Shown here piece by piece: positions 11,163-21,219 of a stretch of DNA of 64,000 nucleotides. The position numbers and the translations under genes are program-made. The stretch is from Lineus longissimus (taxonomy: Eukaryota; Nemertea; Pilidiophora; Heteronemertea; Lineidae). The notes below the pieces were generated by a model. That model saw only the letters and a list, made by a program, of their open reading frames with translations, was not told the origin of the DNA and did no database searches. Where the stretch lies: NCBI RefSeq assembly GCF_910592395.1, contig NC_088317.1:3844001-3908000 (forward strand). Direction: 5' to 3'. Numbering within the stretch: the first letter of the stretch is position 1; each line of letters opens with the position of its first letter.

Positions 11163-12776
11163 TCAATGCAGGGTGTTAAAAACTAGTCTTGGCGCGGATT
11201 CTGGTGATGTTGATGGTGATGGAGAAGTGTACAGCTGTAGAAAAAGTCCTCCCGCAGCATAACAAGTCCCACAATAACCGTCACACTTTAAGTAGACACA
11301 TTGCCTGTTGTGCGTCATGGAGATAACGCCCATCTGCGGTCTGTAGCCACCAGAAACCCACTCCGTCTGAAATGAAAGAATAATGGTGAATCCAAGAGGA
11401 AATGAAAGTAAAGTGGAGAATTCAAGAGGAATCCAAAAATGGTGAATGCAAGAGGAAATGCAGGTATGGTGAATCCAAGAGGAAATGCAGGAATGGTGAA
11501 TTCATGAGGAAATGCAATAGAATGGTGAATCTTAGAAGAAAAATTACTCGAAATGATATTTTGGTCCCTTACCCCTTCCCGTATCTGAAATTGTGTCCCT
11601 CTCAAATCGATGAAGAAATAGCCATCTAGACCAGCTGTGCAACCACCCGCCCTTCCGAATCCGTGCATAGTAGGTCCAAGGTCTCCATACAGGGTCGCGA
11701 ACGTATAGTCATCATCAATAACGGCCAAGGTCTGTGATGAAATAACGACAACACATTAAGAGGGGCTATTAAAACACCTTTAGAGTTACTCTCCAACAAT
11801 ATTAAAGCATCGGTATCGCCCCGACCATTCTCATTAGTATAACTGCTCTGCCGATCCTGACGTTGATGCCTGAACAAAGCTCCAAAATGATGATACAAAA
11901 CCTTATCGGTAATAATAAATAAACCGCCAGGCAAATTTCAGGCGTGTCGTTTCTAAACCTATCTCGCCATACCTACCGCTGTGTTAATCCTAACCTTGGT
12001 GAACCAGGTTCCACCTCTATTCTTCCATTCGGGGTCATCACCCGCGGGCACCTGGTTGTTATTGATGCTCCTGGGAGAGAGGTTGATGAATTCTTTATAA
12101 CCGGTCAGTTCAGCCGCGTCTTGATAGCAATACATCTCCACAGGGTCTGTCTTGGGCGTTCCAGGATGCAGGGTGTAGTTGCCGTCTGGCAGAGTAGTCA
12201 GCTGGTTCAGATATTGATACTCGGCGCAGCACTGGGGTTTGCCTAAATTGATTAAAATGAATGAAAAAATGACTGTAGCGGACCGTAGCCTATGTTGATT
12301 GTTACTGTTATGCTTATGCTAATGCTAACACTCCGGATGCAGTGGACCGGCCTCGGCCGGTCGTCCGGTGACGATCAGTATGACGAAATTGAATGCGCTG
12401 GAGTCTTGCCAACAATATACTTACTCTCCACCTGAGCCGTCGAAAAATGGTATGTCCCATTCTCCCTCGTCAGTGTCGCATTCTTCAAACAAGGATCAAA
12501 CACAGAACTTGACATTTGGCATCTTCCCTCCGCAGATACGTAATTAAAGGAGGTGCAGTTGCTTTGCCCCAGACAGGCAACGGCACATTGCGTCAGAACC
12601 ATATTAGTATCAACCAGTTCAGCCAAATACGGTCCTGATATGTACTCCTCTTGCCAATAGGAGGCGTAGAAGAACCTCTCCTGAGTTGCAGTTGAGCTAT
12701 TCAGAGCTGCGGAACCATGAAGCGAAAAAAGCCCGGCAAAAAACGCAAAAAGGTGCGGTTCGAAAGTCATCTTCAT
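11163..12776 (-). CDS. Secreted PAN/apple plus GON-domain protein
   Basis: Four coding exons on the minus strand: 12776-12425, 12242-11977, 11731-11573, 11366-11163 (326 aa, TGA). An N-terminal hydrophobic signal (MKMTFEPHLFAFFAGLF, with alanine-rich cleavage region) is followed by a PAN/apple-type module (about 32-117) with spaced cysteines in CAVACLGQSNCTSFNY and RCQM. The rest (about 120-310) matches the GON domain known from the C-terminus of ADAMTS9 and ADAMTS20: FTKVRI, TFATLYGD, GRAGGC, GYFFIDLRGT, EWVSGGY and KCDGYCGTC lie in the expected order. No metalloprotease or thrombospondin repeats are present, so this is a stand-alone GON protein, not an ADAMTS. All intron phases agree (1,0,0). 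The first ATG is used; a second lies two codons later. Probably an extracellular recognition or matrix protein; ligand unknown. Confidence 0.87.
11382..11540. repeat. Intronic minisatellite, about 27-30 bp unit
   Basis: Four to five copies of a unit resembling ATGGTGAATCCAAGAGGAAA within the last intron of the PAN-GON gene. Copies differ by small indels. Confidence 0.8.
12329..12411 (+). repeat. Dispersed repeat, family 3 copy
   Basis: CTCCGGATGCAGTGGACCGG ... GACGATCAGTATGACGAAAT ... CTGGAGTC. The same series of short blocks recurs at 13303-13395 and, in the opposite orientation, at 21036-21122 and 43487-43560. The copy lies in the first intron of the PAN-GON gene. No family is recognised. 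Confidence 0.6.
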
Positions 12777-13302
12777 CGCGTATCTATAAATCTTCCAAGA
12801 AATGTGGCATCTTTAGTTAAAAAGATTAGAACTTGGAGTTTATTTCAACTGAATTCCTCTCCATTCGAGGGGATAATGAGAAAGAAAATGTCCTCCCTGC
12901 AGACGTCGCACAATCAGAATTCTGGCGCAGAAAGCAAAATACATGTAGTTGACTCGACACCGACTGCACAGTTTTAGTCAATTTGCTGTTGTGATAATCA
13001 CTTTCCCACGTTAACATTGTGACCCTCCATCCGTCAACACGACCCTTGCCCTCCATAAGTGGTATTCGTAAGTCAAATTAGCTTTGTCTCGTGTTTGGAC
13101 AAGTTGTTGCGTAACGCGTTTTTTTCCAGTTTTATTACATAACAGTGGCCCATTTGCCATTGCGATGCTTCTGTTGAAAGTCAATATTATACACATCCTT
13201 CCTTTTACTCAGTGCGCAGGGCCAGTGAAGCGAATATCAACCCCTGATTTCCTCATGATTGAATGTTTAAAAGGCCGTAGAAAGCAATTAACCGGAGTTA
13301 TA

Positions 13303-13395
13303 CACTCCGGACGCACTAGACCGGTCTCGTCCTGTCGCCTGCTGGTAGAGGAAGGACGATCAGGATGACGAAATGAAATGGGCTGCATTGGAGTC
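13303..13395 (+). repeat. Dispersed repeat, family 3 copy
   Basis: CTCCGGACGCACTAGACCGG ... GGACGATCAGGATGACGAAAT ... CATTGGAGTCC. Same order of blocks as at 12329-12411. Confidence 0.65.
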
Positions 13396-13538
13396 CAACC
13401 GGAGTTCACTGACGATGGTGCAGAAGACAGACGTCTTCGGAGAAATTTCAAGAAAGCAGCAAGTCAGGGTCCCCGCTCTTAAGAGCAGGGGACTTATGCC
13501 AATCATCAACTGCAGAACTGACTTGATGAAGCGTCGTT

Positions 13539-13658
13539 GGGTGATATGAATAAAGACTAGCGAATGCTTTTACTTCAATTTTGTACAGAAAGGCCTAGTG
13601 TAAATGTACGTGGAGTTTTAGAAAAAAGCATTTGCTCGTCTTTATTCATATCACCCGT
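13539..13658. repeat. Foldback element with ~33-base arms
   Basis: Left arm GGGTGATATGAATAAAGACT (from about 13539, continuing to 13571) is the near-exact reverse complement of the right arm ending TCTTTATTCATATCACCC (to about 13656). Both arms extend through the AAGCATT(C/T)GCT segment. The loop is about 48 bases. Consistent with a small foldback MITE or a long hairpin transcript. Confidence 0.75.
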
Positions 13659-14446
13659 TGTGACGAACTGGCTGGTTTCGCAATCCTGGACGAGGCCTAA
13701 CTCCCTGCTCGAACCGAGACATGCCCTCGGGAATTGTGGTGCTGATTCTCCATGCCCCACAAGTCACCTCGATTGGTTCCCTCTGAACCACTGACAGCAA
13801 CATGTACACTGCAATTCGGCCTATCCCGTTCGTGTTTCGCTTCGTCGTTCTGCTATGCAACATAAACCTTGGCGCTTTGCCGTATCATCGTTCTGGTAAA
13901 TTCCGTAAGCCCATGCATGGTACAAATCCGAAGTAGCAGATCGTGAAAATATATTTTGTTTTTGTTTCTGAATTATCCGAAATAAAAACAAAGTTTGTGA
14001 CTTAATCCAGATGCTGATGTCGCAAATCTTTTGGCGATAAGATGTAAGGTCAGTTAAAGAATATATTTTAAACTGTGAACTTGCCATTTAGGTATTTACG
14101 ACTTAGGAATCGGTTGTTTTCTTTCAGCTTTTTCTGGTTTGGAAATTATACATACAGGGTGTCCCACAAGAAAAAATACAGGTTATTTCCACGATTCCCG
14201 TTTACCGATAACAGCGAAAATGAGCAAGCGTCCACATCATTTTTTGTAATGGCATATACCGTCGTCTGTGTGGAACGACCCTTTCGGGCTTGCGTCAACG
14301 TTTTTGTCCTTCATTTCAGGTTCCAGTGCAGTGCTGACTGCTGGAAGATGAGCTAACTGCCAAACTTATATTTCACAACACCTGTACAGTACTCAATTCA
14401 AGTGATCTCATTGGATACTCATGATGCAGTAAAGTTATAAAGAGAA

Positions 14447-16764
14447 ATGGAGGAGTGTCTAGAAATGGAGGTCGAATCACATGACGATGAAGATGTTGAA
14501 TGTTCTGGTATAAAAACAGAATCTGACGATGGGTATCCTTCTGATGAGACGGGGACTGATCGTGATGAGGTCAAGGTCAAATCAGATGAGAACGATGATC
14601 ATACATTCAAAGAATATGACTCAGATTTAGAAGATGAAAACAATGTGAGAGTAAAATCTGAACCCGTTTCTGATGATGATATGCAGTACTTAAATTATGG
14701 AAATGATTCTGTCCATGATATGGTGAAAGCAGAAGTTGATCAACCTGTTCATTGGATGCCTGAAGCTGATGAGATTGTACGTGGCAGAGGACAACTGAAA
14801 ATCGACGTTTTTGATCCACTACATGGTCAGGTATTGACTGATCCCGAGGAGAACAGTATCGGTAACCATATTGATGATATCCTCAGTGAAGTTGTTGGTG
14901 TAAGTTATAATTTTGTGAACTTCTCTTCTCTATGATTTGAGAAAAGTATCGAGCGAGAAAATGTTGTTAAAGACGCACTGTACAAGTCCTAGCTTTTAAG
15001 GAAGTTCTCCTTAGCTCTGTTGGTAGAATGCTTGTCTGTCAACCTCATTCTTGTGGATTTGAATCCTGTCCAAACCTTGGTGTTCTCCAATGTTACACAA
15101 ATGTTATCTTCCTTAGTTGCCTCTTATGTCGTAGCATAATTTTTGGCCAAATTTAACCCACTTCTTAGTTTTTCTCAAATTGCATTAGTTCTTTTTCATC
15201 TGTTTAATTTCTAGGGTACTTCTTCCCAACACTGGGCCTTGAATGAAGCAGGGGAACTAGATCCTGTGGACCAAACTCTAGGTAAGTAAAGCGTGCCAGG
15301 AAGACAAATGGCATATAGTAGTTAGAGAAAGGGTTAATGAGTTTAAAAATTGGGAACAGCAGTGGCTGAAAGACAGTTACATCTCCCAAAGTGAATGATT
15401 TAAACACCGCCTAGCGGTCCACAAATGCTTCAGAAGGCCAACTTACAAGGTTAATAATGATCCCTTTTGATTGGAGCACTCTGAAGTTATGCTGGCAATC
15501 TTTTCTCGTTGCAGTGCCCAGACATGACCCAGAGTGCTCCAGATCAGAAAAACATATTGAAGTCGGCTTTTCAAGCGGTAGTAAACAGCTTCCAATAGGC
15601 AATTCAGGTGGTGCTAAAGAGCTTAAATTTCAAATAGGCAATTCAGGCGGTCATAAACAACATGAAAAAGGAAGTTCTGGCAATCACAAACAACTTCAAA
15701 TAGACAACACAGGTGTTCCTAAACAACTTCAAATAGGCAATTCAGGTGGTTCTAAACAACTTCAATTTCAAATAGGCAATTCAGGCGGTCATAAACAACT
15801 CGAAATTGGCAATTCAGGCATTCGAAACCCGGAATGCTCCAGATCAGAAAAATCACCCAAAAAGGACAATTCAGTTGATTATTTGGTGTGCGAGTTCTGT
15901 GATCAGGAATTCCCCTGTGAGGAGAGGTTGCATGAACATAAAAAAAGCCACAGGGGGTGGAGACGATACGTTTGTAAATACTGCGGTAAATTATTCAGCA
16001 GACGACCTGGACTCGATGATCATCTCTATAGCCACACGGGTGAAGGACCATGGAAATGCCGCCATTGCGATAAATCATTTCTACGGAAATTTATGTTACA
16101 AACACATCTTGCCATCCATTCTGACATGGAAAATAAAAACCGATATTTTTCATGTGACAAATGTATTAAAACTTTTCGACAGGAATTTCACCTCCGGGAA
16201 CACCAGGAGAAAATTCACAAAGACAAGGAATTTGAATGCAACGTTTGCCAGATAAGATTTGGGAAAAAGTATCTCTTGGTCGACCACATGCGTTTTCATA
16301 CTGGAGAAACGCCTTATCAGTGTCAGCAGTGTTCTATGGCATTTGCGGTGTCCAGCGTACTGAGAAATCATATGAAAAAATATCACTCTGAACAAAAGGA
16401 ATTTTCATGCGAGCGCTGTGAGAAATCCTTCTCGACAGGTTTTGGGTTGGATATTCACATGCGGAGGGCGCACAGTGTTGAAGAGGCAGTGGTTTGTGAC
16501 TTGTGTTCAAGGACGTTTTCAGCTTATTCCCGTTACTTGACTCACCAAAAAGCTGTTCATGGCGGAGAAAAGCCATTTAAGTGCACCAACAAAGACTGTG
16601 AGAAGTCATTTCAACGTTTGTCTTATCTCAAAAAGCATGAGCAGGTCCATGCTGGTACAAAACCATGGGTCTGTGTCCGGTGTGGCTTAGGGTATACACG
16701 AAGACATAATCTGAAGAAACATAAGTGTAAGCGTACCAAAAAGTCTGTGAAACCAACAATATAA
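14447..16764 (+). CDS. C2H2 zinc-finger protein, isoform with proximal terminal exon (9-10 fingers)
   Basis: Exons 14447-14899, 15215-15281 and 15515-16764 join in phase to 589 aa. Exon 1 encodes a highly acidic region with several SUMO-type sites (IKTE, VKSE, VKAE) and ends near KIDVFDPLHG. Exon 2 encodes SSQHWALNEAGELDP. The terminal exon begins with a linker rich in IGNSGGxKQLQ repeats, then fingers starting at CEFC, CKYC, CRHC, CDKC, CNVC, CQQC, CERC, CDLC, CTNKDC, and a last CVRC finger lacking the normal second histidine. Linkers of TGE(K/T)P type occur. Predicted nuclear DNA-binding transcription factor. A poly(A) signal AATAAA at 17045-17050 suits this end. Exon 2 ends in phase 1, and both this exon and the one at 17402 begin in the matching phase, so exons 1-2 may serve two alternative 3' exons. 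Confidence 0.85.
15011..15075 (+). repeat. tRNA-like SINE head
   Basis: TTAGCTCTGTTGGTAGAATG resembles a pol III A box and GGATTTGAATCCTG a B box, about 45 bases apart, as in tRNA-derived SINEs. The rest cannot fold into a clean tRNA, so it is not called a tRNA gene. Confidence 0.5.
15582..15829 (+). repeat. In-frame coding repeat in the zinc-finger linker
   Basis: Five to six diverged copies of a 39-48 base unit containing CAAATAGGCAATTCAGG, encoding IGNSGGxKQLQ. The block is flanked by near-identical copies of TGCTCCAGATCAGAAAAA about 300 bases apart (ECSRSEK in both), suggesting growth by unequal exchange. Confidence 0.85.
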
Positions 16765-16799
16765 TGGGACACAAGCCATCAGGATTTGTTCCAAAACTT

Positions 16800-17010
16800 G
16801 TCATCTTTTTAAAAAGCCATATATTCGCCCATGGAGGTGTGATTTTAATCCTTAAAATGTATTTTCTGTAGCAAATTGTTTGCGAAAAGGCATTCCGTTT
16901 ACAAACATGGAGAATATATATTCACACAGGAGAAAGACCATTTGCCTATGACCAATTTGACCAGTCGCTCAAGACGGCCAGTGAACTCATTCATCTGACA
17001 TTGGTGCAGT
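16800..17010 (+). pseudogene. Decayed zinc-finger fragment between the two terminal exons
   Basis: CCCATGGAGGTGTGATTTTA then AAATGTATTTTCTGTAGC and CACACAGGAGAAAGACC align base by base with the last two fingers of the distal exon (about 18815-18990). It reads KCIFCSKLFAKRHSVYKH, then after a frameshift IHTGERPFAYDQFDQS, where both zinc cysteines of the next finger have become Y and F. It lies beyond the proximal stop codon and before its poly(A) signal. It is therefore a relic of a duplicated finger array, now in the 3' UTR. Confidence 0.8.
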
Positions 17011-17044
17011 ATAAAATTGTTTTGTATCAGTTATCACATTTTGT

Positions 17045-17050
17045 AATAAA
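17045..17050 (+). promoter_or_regulatory. Poly(A) signal AATAAA (proximal terminal exon)
   Basis: A consensus AATAAA 281 bases after the proximal stop and 352 bases before the distal terminal exon. If used, it ends the short isoform. Confidence 0.6.
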
Positions 17051-17401
17051 ACGCTTCTGTTGTTATTATAATTATTGATGTAGTTGATATTGCAAATGAC
17101 CTGCCACCAAAAGAATTGCACCGGTAGGTCTCAGTTCAAGAATCGAGTCAGGGGTGAAGCTAAAATGTTGGATTTTGAGCTCCACCCAACCATCTCAATT
17201 TTAGTACTGAGTCCCAACAGTGCTGTGCTCAATTCTATTGCACCTAAAATTTAATGAGTTGTCCGAACGAAACATATTGAAAACTATCTTCCGTCGAATC
17301 TGATGCATCAGGTGCAACTCGATTGCGCCATCCATATCTTGAGATGTAATAGAAAAGTGTTAACATTCTCTACTTTCAATCTGTGTTTTGATTCATTTCA
17401 G

Positions 17402-19023
17402 TTGGAAAAGAATCACATTGTCCAAAACGTTGCATGCTACAGCAGAGCTTTTCAAAGAAGGATTACTCAGAAGGAGCTAGCAGTGACATCGGACATGAGC
17501 CGCTTCGATCCGGTCATGACCTGGAGGGACATTATCAATGTGACCAGTGCAGTGGAACTTTTATTGAAAGTGTCTCTCTTGCAAACCATAGACGTACACA
17601 TTTCGAAAGAAAATCATTCGTTTGCGACAAGTGTAACCACGCTTTCTCTGGGCTAAACGCTCTTGCACAACACCAAAAAGCTTATACGTGTGGTAGGCCA
17701 GGGCGCAAGCCTTTCCCTTGTGTCAAGTGTTATGAATCGTTCACATGCCACGACGATCTTGTTAAACACCAAGACGTCCACAAAGGCGATCCCAACCCGT
17801 ATAAATGTGACCAGTGCGACCGAGCATTCAAATTGAGTCGATCACTCATTCATCATAAGCGCCTGCATACGGGAGAAAAACCAATAAAATGTGACCAGTG
17901 TGGTCTGTCATTCAGACTACCCACTGAACTCGTGAAACATCAAGTCGCTCATCTGACTGAAAAACAATATTTATGCGATCGGTGCAATAGGGCGTTTCTG
18001 AGGCCAGGTGATCTCGCCGAGCATCAAAAAATTCATACGGGGCCGAGCGGTAGTCTGGAACGTCTACCCTTCCCTTGCGACAAGTGTTACAAGTCATTCA
18101 CTTGTTTGGAAAATCTTACGAAACATCAAGGAATTCACACCGGAGACAAGCCGTTTAGATGTGACGAGTGTGACAAAGCGTTCAAACTTAACTGCCAACT
18201 CGTCCATCATAAGCGTACTCATACTGGTGAAAGACCATTCAAATGCGAGAAGTGCGACGAAGCTTTCGTTTTGACAACAGATCTCCGAAAACACCAAATG
18301 ACGCATTATAAAACTGAAAAGTTGTTCAAGTGTGAAAAATGTGAAGAAACGTTTATGGACAGTGGTCTTCTTGCACGACATGCTGTCAATCATACTAGTG
18401 CGACGCCCCACCGATGTGGGGTCTGCAACGAACCTTTTCCAAAAAAACGCCTTTTGACGGAACACCAGGAAGAGAAGCACGACGGTTGTAAATTGAAGTG
18501 TGAAGTTTGCGGGAAACAATTTGTTAAGAATGATTTCTTAATTGAACATATGAGGCTCCACACAGGTGAAAAACCACACAAATGTCCCCATTGTTATATG
18601 ACGTTCGCAACGTTCGAATCGGCCCGTAGTCATATTTACGCTAGCCACCAAGATACAAAATCTTTGAAATGTGAAATATGCGACAAGACGTTCTTTCGGC
18701 TTTTTGGGTTGGAAACGCACGTGCGGCTAGCGCACGTTCAAAAGCAGCCAGAGAAAGAATGTGACGTATGCCATAAGGTCTTCTCAACAAATTCGCATCT
18801 TAAAAGGCATAAGTTCTCTCATGGAGGGGTTAAGCCGTTTAAATGCACTTTTTGTAGTAAAGCATTTTCCCAGGGACATAGTCTCAGGAAACATGAGTTC
18901 ATCCATACTGGAGTAAAACCTTTTGCCTGTGACCAGTGTGATGACTCGTTCGATAAGGCCTTTGAACTGAGGCAACATCAGACTGATGATCATCCGCTGC
19001 CAGATGCTGTCCATTATGTATAA
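17402..19023 (+). CDS. Distal terminal exon: 17-finger C2H2 array
   Basis: The acceptor TTCATTTCAG precedes an open frame from 17402 to TAA 19021-19023. No convincing own first exon or start is seen between 16765 and 17401. Its phase (1) matches the donor at 15281, so exons 14447-14899 and 15215-15281 could join it to give 713 aa. It encodes 17 C2H2 fingers, mostly C-x2-C-x12-H-x3-4-H; finger 2 ends HQKAYTC (non-standard). Two blocks of fingers are internal duplicates: FPCVKCYESFTC/FPCDKCYKSFTC and YKCDQCDRAFKLSRSL/FRCDECDKAFKLNCQL. AATAAA follows at 19268. An internal ATG at 17434 could also start a shorter protein. The alternative explanation is a separate tandem gene whose 5' exons were lost or missed. 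Confidence 0.8.
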
Positions 19024-19336
19024 TTAGTAGTCTTTATAGTAGGCTAGACTAAGGAAGACATCATCCTCGAGTAAAGCCTCGGTAGTAATAGGTCTCTTTC
19101 CATGATGTGACCTGTCACAACAAATTCAGGCACATGTTGCTCTGAGCTTGTCAGGTTGAGACGGTCTGGTTGTTCATTTCGATGTTGTTGGCCTTTTGTG
19201 AAATCTTAGTACATCAATTTCTACCATTAGATGCATGTACATGTATATGGATTCTATTCAGTAATCAAATAAAATAGTCTGTAAACACAACTAACTTCGA
19301 TTCATTCGTCAATCAACCCCCCCCCCCCCCGGCCTT
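19024..19336. other. 3' UTR and spacer, ending in a C tract
   Basis: Holds the AATAAA at 19268-19273 and a run of about 14 C at 19317-19330 just before the satellite. No coding signal. Confidence 0.5.
19268..19273 (+). promoter_or_regulatory. Poly(A) signal AATAAA (distal terminal exon)
   Basis: Consensus hexamer 245 bases after the distal zinc-finger stop codon. Confidence 0.65.
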
Positions 19337-20560
19337 ACAAAGGAAATAAGGGTGATGAATGCCTTGAGATCTACCCACTTCCTATATTCACCACTCTCAT
19401 TCACTGTTTGACCTTGTACCTCCAACTTACAAAGGAAGATTTGGATGATAATGCAAATGGACTGCCTTGGGATCCTACCCGATATTGACTTCTATCATGC
19501 ATTGTTCAGTCTCATCCCTCCCCCATACAAAGGAAGATTGAGATCAATGGTACTCATGCACTGTGTTTGTCCTTGTCCCTCCCCTCTACAAAGAAAGATT
19601 GAGATAGTCATTGGACTGCCTTGGGATCCTTCCCATAACCAATATCCACTGCTCTCAAGCACTGTTCGGTCTCTTCCTTCCCCCATACAAAGGAAGATGG
19701 AGATCACGAATGGACAGCCTTGGGATCCTACCCATTGCGTGTATCCACCACTCTCATACACTGTGTTTGGCCTGCTCCCTCTCCCTTACAAAGGAAGATT
19801 GGGATGGGGAATGCCTTGAGACCCAAACCATTGCCTATAATCCACTGCTCTTGTGCATGGTGTTCATCCTTGTACCCTCTACCTTACAAAGGAAGATTGG
19901 GACAACAAATGGACAGCCTTGGGATCCTATCTAATGGCTATATCTACTGCACGCACGCACTGTTGGGTCTCTTCGTTCCCTCATACAAAGGAAGATTGAT
20001 ATCACAAATGGACAGCCTTGGGATCCTACCCATTGGCTATATCCACTGCTCGCATGCACTGTTCGATCTCTTCCTTCCCCTAACAAAGGAAGATTGAGAT
20101 CACAAATGGACAGCCTTGGAATCCTACCCATTGCTTGTAACGACCACTCTCATGCACTGTGTTTGGCCTGCTCCCTCTCCCTCACAAAGGAAGATTGAGA
20201 TGGCGAATGCCTTGAGACCCAAACCATTGCCTATAATCCACTGCTCTTGTGCATGGTGTTCATCCTTGTACCCTCTACCTTACAAAGGAAGATTGTGACA
20301 ACAAATGGACGGCCTTGGGATCCTACCCATTGGCTATATCCACTGCTCGCATGCACTGTTTGGGTCTCTTCCTTCCCCTAACAAAGGAAGATTGAGATGA
20401 TATTTGAACTGCTTTGGCATTATACCCATTGTCTATATCCACTGCTCTCATCCCAATCAATGCCTATACATACTCCTCTCATGCATTGTTTGGTCTCGTC
20501 CCTCCCAATTACAAAGGAAGATCGAGATGATAAGTGGACTTCCTTGGGATTCTAGGCATT
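19337..20560. repeat. Satellite array, ~99-bp unit, about 12 copies
   Basis: ACAAAGGAAGATTGAGAT recurs at about 19337, 19430, 19527, 19588, 19687, 19788, 19886, 19985, 20083, 20184, 20282, 20381 and 20511, mostly 98-102 bases apart. Each unit also carries GGACAGCCTTGGGATCCTAC and CCACTGCTCGCATGCACTG variants. A long distinctive block (CTTGAGACCCAAACCATTGC) occurs at about 19813 and 20209, 396 bases apart, indicating a four-unit higher-order repeat. The long open frames inside it are a by-product of the repeat, not genes. Confidence 0.92.
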
Positions 20561-21174
20561 GCTTCTGCACTAGGTATTGCTTCTGCACTTTTCTAAGAAG
20601 TATTCCACAGCAAATGAGAGACAGAGACCCAATCCCAATGGCCAACTGGCTTAAGGCATACGCCTTGTGAATGGAAGGAGGAAGGTTGAAGAACAATCTT
20701 AACAGTCTCCGAGGTGACCAGTTGGTTGTTACAAGGGTACAACTCATTCTGAGGAAATCAGGGCTTGATATTCGTTCTCAGGCCCTGCACACCTCAATTT
20801 CCTTAGGATGGGAACAACAGGATTCTTGCCAGGCGCCTGGCACTCAAGAAAGGAGTTTAGAACTAAACAGTGTCTTATCAAGCAAATCTGACTGGACTGG
20901 CACCATAACAAAAACAAACTTTACCCATAACAAGAGCATATAGTGTGGTCACACAAGTAGTCTTCTTGGGATGGGCAACTGGCAGTGGATCTAACTACAC
21001 ACACATATGTATGTGCCAGCCAACCACAGTTAGACTCCTATGTGCAGTCCATTTCGTCATTCTGATCATCTTTCCTCAATGTACCTGGCAACAGGACAAG
21101 GCCAGTCCCATGTGTTCCAGTTTGACTTGGGAACTTCTAAATACAAAACCAATGCCACATTTCATTTCTTATGG
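20561..21174. other. Spacer downstream of the minus-strand zinc-finger gene
   Basis: No coding signal. Contains the reversed dispersed repeat at 21036-21122. Confidence 0.5.
21036..21122 (-). repeat. Dispersed repeat, family 3 copy (reversed)
   Basis: GCAGTCCATTTCGTCATTCT ... CAACAGGACAAGGCCAGTCC, the reverse-complement order of the copy at 13303-13395. Confidence 0.6.
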
Positions 21175-21180
21175 TTTATT
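21175..21180 (-). promoter_or_regulatory. Poly(A) signal of the minus-strand zinc-finger gene
   Basis: TTTATT on the plus strand, i.e. AATAAA on the minus strand, about 40 bases past the stop codon. Confidence 0.6.
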
Positions 21181-21219
21181 TTAAAGTATCCCGTACAATT
21201 TTTTCAATCATAATACACT

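Larger units (their letters stand above)
12777..14446. other. Intergenic region between divergent PAN-GON and zinc-finger genes
   Basis: Should contain both promoters. No TATA box or coding ORF is convincing. It holds a dispersed repeat (13303-13395) and a foldback (13539-13658). Around 14155 the string ACAGGGTGTCCCACAAG looks like a transposon end but has no partner that I can see. Confidence 0.5.

Noticed and set aside
15011-15075. Possible tRNA gene
   Set aside because: A and B boxes are present, but the arms do not pair into a cloverleaf; it fits a SINE head better.
19445-20298. Several open frames on both strands with repeated peptides
   Set aside because: They are the 99-base satellite read in different frames.
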